In this document: positions 58,001 to 64,000 of the stretch, one piece after another
Layout of the letters: each line of letters starts with the position of its first letter
How positions within the stretch are numbered: position 1 is the first letter of the stretch
Assembly: GCA_014607495.2 (NCBI GenBank)
Contig: CP053173.1
Location: 124,001 to 188,000, forward strand
Direction: 5' to 3'
Origin: Carposina sasakii
Lineage: Eukaryota > Arthropoda > Insecta > Lepidoptera > Carposinidae
DNA: 64,000 bases
Notes under the pieces: generated by a model
What the model was told of the DNA's origin: nothing
Database searches by the model: none
The model's input: the letters and a program-made list of their open reading frames with translations, nothing else
Position numbers and translations under genes: made by a program

Positions 58001-61000
58001 CAGCCTGCACGCTGTCCCCGCGTACCTGCCCTCAGCCTGCACGCTGTCCCCGCTTACCTGCCCTCAGACTGCACGCTGTCCCCGCGTACCTGCCCTCAGC
58101 CTGCACGCTGTCCCCGCGTACCTGCCCTCAGTCTGCACGCTGTCCCCGCGTACCTGCCCTCAGCCTGCACGCTGTCCCCGCGTACCTGCCCTCAGCCTGC
58201 ACGCTGTCCCCGCGTACCTGCCCTCAGCCTGCACGCTGACCCCGCGTACCTGCCCTCAGCCTGCACGCTGTCCCCGCGTACCTGCCCTCAGCCTGCACGC
58301 TGTCCCCGCGTACCTGCCCTCAGCCTGCACGCTGTCCCCGCGTACCTGCGCGCGCGTGCTGCAGCAGCGCATCGTGTACGAACACGTACTGCTCCTCAGT
58401 CTGCACCAGATGGTTGCGCTGCGTGCGCGCGCGGCACAGGTACCCGAGCGGCGAGAGCGTGCCGGTCAGCTGCAGCTGGTTGAGTTGCGCGTCGAGCACT
58501 ATGTAGGTGCCGGTGCGGCCCACGCCGGCGCTGGGGAGAAATGTGTTCAGGTTAGTATTTTGCACCAACATCGTATATTGAATGTAAAGTGCGAGAGGCG
58601 TCCGTACCTGCAGTGTACGAGGACGGGCGCGGCGCCGGAGCCGGCCGCGCGCACGAAGGGTAGCACGGCGAGGGGGTGGCGGGGAGTGCCGTGGTCGGGC
58701 CACACCGTGTAGTGGAACTGCACTATGGTGCGCGCCTCGGACGGCGTTGACGGGTCACCGCCGGCCTGGGGATGGAAAACGAGCATCAAACATATGTACA
58801 GTCGAAAACAGCTCCCACCCACCCCATACGTAAGAGGCGATTGAGGGTTTCCAGGAGGTGGGCAACTTAATTCAAAAATCACATTGCGATCACCAAACCA
58901 CCTGCACAGCGATGACTATTAAAGTCCCCCCTATGCAAGTCCAAATGTTAGGTTGCATTATTAAACACCTTTATTAAAAAAAAAAAAGATTTAAGAAAAA
59001 AATGGTTGAGGGTAGAGAAAAAAAAATGTGGGACGGGACACTCGGTCGATCGGCACAATCGGTTAAAAACTGTGAAACGAGACATATCAAGACAATACAA
59101 GTCCCTGAAAGTACTGTGTTGTTTTATTTATCTACTGCTGTAGAAGTTAACTTAAGGAGTTTTTATTACACAAAGCCGTCACACGTGCTCTGAGGGTGGC
59201 GAGAGAATAATGTGAAGTACTCACCGCGTCCTCCCGGCGCACACGCATGGTACGCACAGTGAAGGCAGCACGTACGTCCTCATGTAGCAGGGTGACACAG
59301 ATGGATCCGAACGTGGCGCTGCTTCCGCCGTCGCCGCCCGGCCAATACATATCGCATTTTCGCTAGAACAAAAAAACAATATCAACTTAGATTCAAATTG
59401 TAATAATGCATGTAGAATGCACTTGCAGGTTACTTGTAGGAACAATGTTTTCAATCACATGCATTAGCTATCCCTATAATTTGTTTGATAGCACTGTAAA
59501 AAAATAACAAGCAACAAAAGTAAAATTTAAAAATACTATTCACGAAAGAAATCATCGATTTACTGAAAACAAGTTAAAAATCAGCTATCGCGGTTCATAT
59601 TATGATCGTTATCGCGTAGTCGAAGACAGATCTAAAATGATAAGACGTCAACTGACAGTAAATCATTTATTGATTTCACACTCAATGTATACAAGTGATT
59701 AGTCAAGTCAAGACCATGGGAAGTTTGATTGACCATGGCATGCCGTTACCGAAACAACTGCATAGTGCGCGCCTTGTTCCACGCTATTGCAGTTCTGTTC
59801 CTTGCGGCTGATATTTTTTTACCTATCTTGTCTCGTGTCACAAGTAAGTAAACTGCTCCAAAACACATTTCAAAATTAAACCGATATTAATAAAACTTTT
59901 GGGGGAGGCCTATCTTCAGCGGTGGAGTTCACGAGGCTGAGAATGATGAATATAAACGTACCCGCCCCCTCTCCACGAGGTTGGTGATCATGACGATGGT
60001 GTGCACTCGATGCTGCCAGATCATCCGCCAGAACGAGGGCAGTGTGGCCGGTGTGGGGCCCTGTGTGGCGATGTAGCGCCGCTTCCACACCAGCCACTCG
60101 AGCTTCACGCGGGTTTTCTCGCCCTCTGCAACAAACAAATATATATAAGGTGTTTTTAAAATTAGTGATTTGCTTTTCACACAAAACTACATAGGTAGGT
60201 AAAAAGAAACAACTATATTATATGCGTATTAAAAGCAGAAGGGGAGGCATTCGCCCAGCAGTGGGACGCTATAGGCTAGATTAAATTAGAAGATGTGTCC
60301 CACTACGCTGGATTTTTGCAATGACAGTCGATTTTTTATGTACCAATAGTAGGAGGGGAACTGAGGGTTCTTTATCAGATACTTCAGATACCTTCGATTT
60401 TTGACATCAAATGAAGCGGCCCACCAAGTTGAATATTTTTTGTAAAGGCAGTATTTCGATCTCTAATAGTTTGGTTGGGCTCTTGTGTTTTCTAATCAGG
60501 GTCACCAGATACTCCAGCTCTTCTATTATATTATTATTACATTCGATTATATTCTAGTTTTTATAGTTTTCCCTTCATGTGGCCATTAAACCCTAACTCT
60601 GTACCAAATTCCAGCTCTCTGAGTTTATGGGAAGTACTAGTTCTATTTTGATGATCAGGAGTGAGTGAGTGACATTAATGCGAAACTTTGCTTTCGCTTA
60701 ACATCGGATATTCCGGCATTCCAGGGTTTCATCCGCCACATCCCATTTCCAGCATCAGGTTCTCGTCAATTAGAAACATGAAGAGAACCTGTCAAGACAA
60801 ATTCAACGAGCCCAAACTCGATGGGTTTACTAAAAGGTAGACCAGGGTTACGTCTCATATCTTCAAGCCCTAACAGCAGACCAGCTCAGTGATTCCAGAA
60901 GACATTAGTATTTGAAATGTCAGATCCCACATATGCTTGCAAGCAAACTGAGCTAGTAACATTCCTATCACACCTAACAAACGACCTGATGACCTTGAAG

Positions 61001-63641
61001 ACCTGCACCGATTTCCACCAAACATAGCTAAGAACACTCTCGACTCGACTAAAATCGGATCATCCGTTCGGGAGCTACGATGCCACAGACAGACACCCCG
61101 TCGTTTTTGCGTCGGGGGTTAAAAATAACCATCATGCAAATTTATAAGTACGTGATAAACTAGTTTTTTTTTTTTGCCGCAGACCAGTTTTTGCATAGGC
61201 GAGATATCGCATAACCCAACTTACCGATGTCAACGTAAACGTCATCCAAATCGGTATCGTCATCGTCACTACGATCGCTATCGGAATCGCCCGGGTCGTC
61301 CGACTCCACGATGCCGGAAAACTCGATGTTTAGGAACGCCGATTCTATGCCCTCAGCGAGATTCGGCGGCGGTTTGGGCGGTTTTATCGAAGGTTGTCTG
61401 TGAATGGTGGTGAGAATGAGACAAAAGATCTTTGAAACAGTTTGTACATAGTTATTGATTGTTGTCTGTGAATGATAGTTATAATAAGATGATAGATCTT
61501 CGAAATATTTTTATACATAGTCAATGTTAGCTTCTACTGCATAAAATGTCTGTTTACTTACATAATGAAAAATATTTCATTAGCTAGTCGCCTTATTGTT
61601 ATTGCTCAAAATGTATTAATACGGAATAATACTACACTGAAGTGGTATGACATAACATGATATACGAGTAACATCTAGCTTAAAAAATGGTCCTTTAAAC
61701 CGGCTACGAAAGCCGACTGTCTCTGTCCCACCTGTTCGCACGCTCTTCGCCTTGTGCTTTGTGCTGGGTTTCAAGCCGGATGCACACTGTAGACACAAAC
61801 CCATCGGTCCTACGAGTCAGACCACCGCCCACCTACGCTAGCTAGCGTTCCGCAATTGGTCCTTCGAGCCGGACACGCCGTCGACCTACGCTAGCGCTCT
61901 GCGATTGGTCCTTCGAGCCGGATACAAAATAAAAACAAGACAATGTTTTTAGCACGTACCTGCGCGTGCGGCGGCGCAGCCGGGCGGCGCGCGCGGCACT
62001 CAGACGCGGCAGCATGCCGTCGATGTAGTTGGCGTTGACGTAGTCGCAGGGCGGAGCGCCCGCCCCCGCCGCGCCCACGCAGCCCGCCGCGCCGCAGCGT
62101 GCGCCCGCCGACACGCACACGCGGCTGTGGTCGTCTGCCAACAGAGACGCCATCTTTTAAAGGTGCACTGTCGCATAACGCAGTTACGGATCTCAAAAAA
62201 AAGGCCGCAATTTTGATCGGTACGGATTGCTTTCAAAATCGATATCTGGCAATCAGTGCGGTTTCAAACATATACCTGATCCCAAAATTCTTAAATAGGT
62301 AAATTTGGCCGCCATTTTGACTTTTTATCTAAGGGTCGGATTGTTTAAAAAATCGATATCAGACAATCACTACAGGTTTTTCAAACACATATTCAATATC
62401 TAAATCAACAAACGAGATCTTTTATCTAATTTTGAACTTTTTTGTAAATTGCTTTGGGATTCTCAAACACATATCTAATTTCAAAATCTATAAACGTGAC
62501 CGCCATTTGAACTTTTCAGTTCAGGGTCAGATTTATTTCAAAATCGATATCTAACAAAATTTATAAAAAGTAACTATATAAAGTGTAGTAATAAAATAAC
62601 TTACATGCAGTTATATTTAAATATCGATTCTTCAGTCTATTCTCCGGTCGATGGCTGTATTGACTAGTGTGACCCAAAGCGGCTGACTTAGCTACTATGA
62701 TCTCGTACTCTTTGCTGAAAAAATATAAAAGAATTTTAGTATAAACTGTTTACACATGAGCTATAGCTAAAACCATGAAATAATACATTAAAAACCGTCG
62801 AATATAAACGAGATGATTAAAATTGATAAATCAAGTATTCACAAGTGATAAGAGACGGGTAAACGCCGCGTTAAATTTTTATTGGTCCTTCGAGCCGGAA
62901 ACAAGAGGTGATGCCGTATAAAAAATGGTACAAAAACCAAATGCGGTAGTCAATATTTAAAAAATCAATAATAATAATCATTCGTTGTAAGAAATTTCGA
63001 CATTGTTGCAGCCCGATAGATGGCTCTGCTACTGATGGTACCTTCGTGCGCCGCCATGCGCACTCATACCTGAAGCCGATGTCTCCGTCTGCGTGCAGGC
63101 GCGTCACGTGCGCGGCGAAGCGCGGCGCGGGCAGTGCGGGGTGCGCGCGCGCCGCCATGCGCGGGGGGCGCAGGGGGGGCGACGCGGGCGCGGGGGGCGT
63201 GGCCGCGCACGGCGCCGCCAGGTTGCACGACGCCACTGGAAAGCACGGCACTGGTGAGATTCTAGATGACGAACCAATGGCATTGCTAACATGCGACACA
63301 ACATTTTGGGCACGTCGGTGATCACGATAAACATTATTTATGCACAAAAAACGTGTGAGGTATGGAATATCTGTCAAATTCAGGCGATGTTTAGCTTAAA
63401 AACTGTATGTATAAATTCTTTTATAATATGGTACACATTTTATAAGTCTACTCTAAACCTAGAATCACAAACAAAATACAAATTCTTTAAATAGTTATAG
63501 TCTTTTGACGTTCAATGGTAGCTACAATAGTAAGATAACATACCTGGCTTCTTATTTTGCGGTCGTGCCCCCTCCCCCCTCTTGTCCGGATCGAGGTAGC
63601 CCCACATCGTACTGATACACTTGCTGAGACGGGACCGACAT
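48777..63641 (-). CDS. Ptp99A: Receptor-type tyrosine phosphatase, Ptp99A/PTPRG-type, cytoplasmic part
   Basis: Sixteen minus-strand exons join in frame with GT/AG borders to give 1110 residues (numbering from the first complete codon). Residues 1-87 are juxtamembrane. Domain 1 has KNRY (116-119), YDHSRV (125-130), NANYIDG (158-164), YIATQGP (258-264), [22 protein letters not shown] (363-369), HCSAGVGRT (392-400, nucleophile Cys393) and QTEEQY, so it should remove phosphate from phosphotyrosine proteins at the membrane. Domain 2 has [17 protein letters not shown] and LLWDHTAQ, but Asp1017 replaces the nucleophile (VVVVDKYGGAKA), so it is presumably inactive. The block [13 protein letters not shown] and the Asp in domain 2 fit the PTPRG/PTPRZ/Ptp99A class (known in flies for axon guidance) rather than LAR, Ptp69D or Ptp10D. 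Insertions of 93, about 125 and about 185 residues interrupt the folds. The 5' end, with ectodomain and membrane span, lies beyond the window. Confidence 0.88.
49528..50405 (-). CDS. Ptp99A: Ptp99A-like exon: domain 2 with a long Ser-rich insertion
   Basis: The largest exon, 292 codons. Acceptor ttctttcacag, donor GATAA|GTAAGT, phase 2 out. It begins [20 protein letters not shown] Ser/Arg/Pro-rich stretch of about 185 residues follows (for example [27 protein letters not shown] and a PPPPP run). It rejoins the fold at [20 protein letters not shown] and ends NGPVVVVD. The Asp at this end takes the place of the nucleophilic Cys. The link LLHDCEVFWP is shorter than usual, so a tiny exon could be missing. 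Confidence 0.87.
50641..50788. mobile_element. TA-flanked MITE (ggtcgattccggcagtcac family), copy 4
   Basis: Ends 'gggtcgataccggcagtcac' and 'gtgactgccggaatcgacca', TA on each side, 148 bp, inside a phosphatase-gene intron. Confidence 0.85.
51000..51170. repeat. Degenerate tandem repeat (ataaaggtgtggtc)
   Basis: Units of about 28-35 bases with the core 'ataaaggtgtggtcccac' and 'agcgagtataaaggtgtggt' follow one another up to a splice donor. The exon itself contains 'gcggtgtggtcccaca' on the plus strand, so the repeats seem to be derived from the exon end. Confidence 0.65.
51172..51317 (-). CDS. Ptp99A: Ptp99A-like exon: SEYVNAS and WDHTAQ of domain 2
   Basis: Acceptor cacttgcag, donor CAT|GTACGT, leaving phase 0. 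It encodes [20 protein letters not shown] then an Ala-rich turn and [16 protein letters not shown]. The usual TQHP is TPHP here, a further sign of decay in domain 2. Confidence 0.87.
51577..51780 (-). mobile_element. Helitron-like repeat, reverse copy
   Basis: It starts 'actagtgaacgcccgcgact' and contains 'atcgaaatcggttaagccat'. Related to 23650-23891 in reverse, degraded. Confidence 0.5.
51781..52947. other. Intron with degraded dispersed repeats
   Basis: At 51936 'ctagctgacccggcaaacgt' opens another dispersed repeat. At 52260 'cagtagaacgctgattatcc' looks like one end of a pogo/Tigger-type element. No open frame of note. Confidence 0.5.
53201..53431 (+). CDS. Small hypothetical ORF inside a phosphatase intron
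   Basis: ATG at 53201 opens 76 codons: [20 protein letters not shown], then [20 protein letters not shown] and a Ser/Pro/Asp-rich end, TAA at 53429. It lies antisense to the phosphatase gene. Composition is more protein-like than most frames here, and a T-rich 150-base leader precedes it. It may be the 5' part of a transposon or a retrocopy. I do not recognise it. Confidence 0.3.
   Translation: MVQNVFKYVFNEEATKLDSHLNEKPSKRLCAQKTADGDRNWPMSSSDSPTPPKDQTDIDKSQGIYSFGYQAQSALL
54030..54090 (+). repeat. Fragment of the dispersed lepidopteran repeat
   Basis: 'tgggggaggcctttgtccag' and the gatgatgat tail remain, close to the donor of the exon at 54163. Other small fragments are at 59897-59948 and 60238-60275. 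Confidence 0.6.
54163..54295 (-). CDS. Ptp99A: Ptp99A-like exon: VDKNRPGG of domain 2
   Basis: Acceptor tttttttcag, donor GAGG|GTAAGT. It encodes [20 protein letters not shown] then [20 protein letters not shown], the domain 2 counterpart of the KNRY and DHSRV region. Confidence 0.88.
54587..54720 (-). mobile_element. tRNA-derived SINE, copy A
   Basis: On the minus strand it has a tRNA-like head (54683-54611) with A box TGGCTCAGTGG and B box GGTTCGATTCC. Acceptor and anticodon stems pair poorly, so it is not a working tRNA. A short unrelated tail follows ('aattttttccatctctttat'). Nearly identical to copy B at 55431-55562. Confidence 0.75.
54892..55105 (-). mobile_element. Helitron-like repeat, reverse copy 2
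   Basis: It starts 'actagtggacgcccgcgact' and runs to 'aaactttcgcatttataata'. Well-matched reverse relative of 23650-23891. Confidence 0.6.
55431..55562 (-). mobile_element. tRNA-derived SINE, copy B
   Basis: Same sequence as 54587-54720 across head and tail, 840 bases away in the same orientation and in the same intron. Either two insertions or a local duplication; the sequence between the copies differs from the flanks. Confidence 0.75.
55656..56039 (-). mobile_element. MITE, gtcaacgttcccgaaaac family, reverse copy 5
   Basis: Reverse orientation: begins 'catatgttttttgtggccac' and ends 'acgaccaaaaatcaccctgt'. Full length, ending 37 bases before the donor of the exon at 56077. Confidence 0.75.
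56077..56179 (-). CDS. Ptp99A: Ptp99A-like exon: linker to the domain 2 core
   Basis: Acceptor gtatttttag, donor ATG|GTAATG, leaving phase 0. It encodes [20 protein letters not shown] then [14 protein letters not shown]. Confidence 0.83.
56594..56853 (-). CDS. Ptp99A: Ptp99A-like exon: acidic low-complexity insertion 2
   Basis: Acceptor attgtattgtag, donor CG|GTGAGT. 86 codons rich in Glu, Asp, Lys and Ser, with an [13 protein letters not shown] repeat. It ends [20 protein letters not shown]. Probably disordered, perhaps partly helical. It separates the first domain-2 helix from the segment [12 protein letters not shown]. Confidence 0.85.
57205..57371 (-). CDS. Ptp99A: Ptp99A-like exon: start of domain 2
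   Basis: Acceptor ttatttcag, donor CAG|GTAAGT, leaving phase 0. It encodes [20 protein letters not shown], then [18 protein letters not shown]. The first helix resembles the domain-2 lead helix. Codon use is much less GC-rich than in the domain 1 exons. Confidence 0.85.
57884..57932 (-). repeat. Decayed copy of an exon end beyond the 32-bp array
   Basis: On the minus strand this contains GTGCACGACGCG and GACGCGCTGCTGCAGCAC, close to the exon end at 58346-58390 (GTACACGATGCGCTGCTGCA). It sits on the far side of the tandem array, so the array lies between two copies of the exon end. Confidence 0.65.
57933..58348. repeat. 32-bp tandem repeat, 13 units, at a splice donor
   Basis: The plus-strand unit begins 'ccctcagcctgcacgctgtc' and ends 'cccgcgtacctg'. 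Exactly 13 units fit between 57933 and 58348, with rare single-base variants. On the minus (transcribed) strand each unit contains GCAGGTACGCGGGG, a copy of the exon/intron junction at 58346/58345. A 202-codon plus-strand frame through it is an artefact of the repeat. Confidence 0.93.
58346..58530 (-). CDS. Ptp99A: Ptp99A-like exon: second half of the P-loop and Q-loop
   Basis: Acceptor tttctccccag. It opens [20 protein letters not shown], continues [20 protein letters not shown] and ends ALLQHARA. The donor CAG|GTACGC is the first base pair step of a 13-unit 32-bp tandem array that repeats the donor sequence in every unit. Confidence 0.92.
58608..58765 (-). CDS. Ptp99A: Ptp99A-like exon: WPD loop and first half of the P-loop
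   Basis: Acceptor catccccag, donor CAG|GTACGG. It encodes [20 protein letters not shown] and ends VLVHC, so the catalytic Cys is the last full codon. The general acid Asp of WPD is present. Confidence 0.92.
58815..58955 (+). repeat. Dispersed lepidopteran repeat fragment
   Basis: Degraded middle part of the family ('ggcgattgagggtttccagg', 'cgatcaccaaaccacctgca') within the intron between 58765 and 59225. Confidence 0.65.
59225..59362 (-). CDS. Ptp99A: Ptp99A-like exon: KCDMYWP of domain 1
   Basis: Acceptor ttgttctag, donor GCG|GTGAGT, phase 0 both sides, 46 codons. It encodes [13 protein letters not shown] followed by the beta strands [13 protein letters not shown] and [14 protein letters not shown]. 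Confidence 0.9.
59962..60125 (-). CDS. Ptp99A: Ptp99A-like exon: ATQGP and FWRMIW of domain 1
   Basis: Acceptor tttgttgcag, donor CGG|GTACGT, leaving phase 0. It encodes the last part of insertion 1 ([15 protein letters not shown]), then [27 protein letters not shown] and VERGR. Confidence 0.9.
60126..61224. other. Intron with two repeats
   Basis: A fragment related to the hairpin 36081-36332 is at about 60155-60215, and the second copy of the 33330-33845 repeat is at 60710-61128. No coding signal of its own. Confidence 0.6.
60710..61128 (+). repeat. Dispersed repeat pair, copy 2
   Basis: It runs from 'ggcattccagggtttcatcc' to 'tttttgcgtcgggggttaaa', closely related to 33330-33845, with deletions near its end (the cacatacacacacagagaga stretch is missing). 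Confidence 0.75.
61225..61397 (-). CDS. Ptp99A: Ptp99A-like exon: Pro-rich and acidic insertion in domain 1
   Basis: Acceptor ccattcacag, donor ATCG|GTAAGT, phases 2 in and 1 out. It encodes [20 protein letters not shown] and ends in an Asp/Ser tract ([20 protein letters not shown]). It has no counterpart in ordinary tyrosine phosphatase domains. Skipping it would shift the frame of the next exon, so it is needed for the reading frame. Confidence 0.82.
61960..62134 (-). CDS. Ptp99A: Ptp99A-like exon: DHSRV and NANYIDG, start of insertion 1
   Basis: Acceptor ttggcag, donor CAG|GTACGT. It encodes DHSRV, then an unusual Gly/Ala/Cys-rich loop, then [11 protein letters not shown]. In place of the short link to the TQGP motif it continues [18 protein letters not shown], an Arg-rich stretch that begins the insertion. 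Very GC-rich. Confidence 0.88.
62605..62714 (-). CDS. Ptp99A: Ptp99A-like exon: KNRY loop of domain 1
   Basis: Acceptor ttttttcag, donor CAT|GTAAGT. It encodes [20 protein letters not shown] and then [19 protein letters not shown] is the phosphotyrosine-recognition loop. Confidence 0.88.
63070..63235 (-). CDS. Ptp99A: Ptp99A-like exon: lead-in to phosphatase domain 1
   Basis: Acceptor gtgctttccag, donor CAG|GTATGA. A Pro/Ala-rich stretch is followed by [17 protein letters not shown], the first helix of receptor phosphatase domain 1. Extremely GC-rich. Confidence 0.85.
63544..63641 (-). CDS. Ptp99A: Ptp99A-like exon: juxtamembrane start
   Basis: Acceptor taatttcag, donor CAG|GTATGT, phases 2 in and 1 out. 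It encodes [20 protein letters not shown] followed by [12 protein letters not shown]. Basic residues and Cys at the start fit the inner edge of a membrane span on the preceding exon, which is not in the window. Confidence 0.75.
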
Positions 63642-63928
63642 CTGAAATTAATATTATAGCTTATTATTTGATACACTTTCTTGTGACTTCAATACAAGAT
63701 TACAAGAATACAATGTCACATATGATTTAGTAACAATTACATTATATATTTAATACCTACGTTGGCTAATGGTAGTACCATAATTAAGTTTATTGTGGTT
63801 ATTTATGTCTCTAATTATGTCTCCACCACTGTATATACAGTTATCTTTGATTACAAACAATACAATTCATATCTTTAGGTACTCGTACATAACAAACTTT
63901 CCCACTTTAGGCTGCTTTTTCATCTATG

Positions 63929-64000
63929 CCACGTTGCTAAGGGTGCGTTAGATATCCATAAACCAAATTCATGACGTAGACGCATCCATAGCAACGTAGC
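63929..64000. repeat. Inverted repeat at the window edge
   Basis: 'gccacgttgctaagggtgc' at 63929 is mirrored by 'gcatccatagcaacgtagc' ending at 64000. The same end sequence occurs near 41958. Probably a MITE, cut by the window. Confidence 0.5.

Noticed and set aside
57875..58483. 202-codon plus-strand open frame with regular repeats
   Set aside because: It is produced by the 32-bp tandem array (three units make 96 bases, so no stop appears in one frame) and by the antisense of a phosphatase exon.
63046..63321. 91-codon plus-strand frame rich in Gly, Ala and Arg
   Set aside because: Antisense shadow of the GC-rich phosphatase exon at 63070-63235.

Overview
The window looks like nuclear DNA of a moth or butterfly (Lepidoptera). 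The basis is AT-rich sequence, split genes with GT/AG introns, and dense families of short transposons. One abundant repeat, carrying the phrase 'ggaggcctacgtccagcagt', is one I associate with lepidopteran genomes. No bacterial-type operons, CRISPR arrays or phage genes are visible.

Two protein-coding genes can be assembled exon by exon with consistent splice phases. (1) Plus strand, 2546-28445: a small secreted protein of 276 residues in 7 coding exons, with a probable extra 93-nt cassette exon (5918-6010) giving 307 residues. It has a signal peptide, several dibasic sites and a Tyr/Pro-rich tail, and could be a peptide precursor; I do not recognise the family. (2) Minus strand, 63641-48777: the cytoplasmic part of a receptor tyrosine phosphatase of the Ptp99A/PTPRG-PTPRZ type. 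Sixteen exons give 1110 residues, and the 5' end with the ectodomain and membrane span lies beyond base 64000. Domain 1 has all the catalytic motifs. Domain 2 is a pseudophosphatase with Asp where the Cys nucleophile should be. Three large low-complexity insertions interrupt the two phosphatase folds. A 13-unit 32-bp tandem repeat starts exactly at one of its splice donors, and every unit carries another donor-like site.

The only convincing RNA gene is tRNA-Arg(ACG) at 26292-26364. The two genes converge on a region of about 20 kb (28.8-48.5 kb) that has no gene I can support.

Most of the rest is mobile DNA. It includes an RTE-type LINE remnant (1-765), an internally deleted Ty3/Gypsy retrotransposon with nearly identical LTRs (9161-13130) and hAT-type miniature elements with clear 8-bp target duplications (18317-18515, 24199-24384). 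It also includes two tRNA-derived SINE families, several inverted-repeat MITE families, a pogo/mariner-like element (6787-7404), a recent 856-bp tandem duplication (34123-35835) and long hairpins (3315-3440, 36081-36332). All functional statements are from motif reading; no database search was possible.
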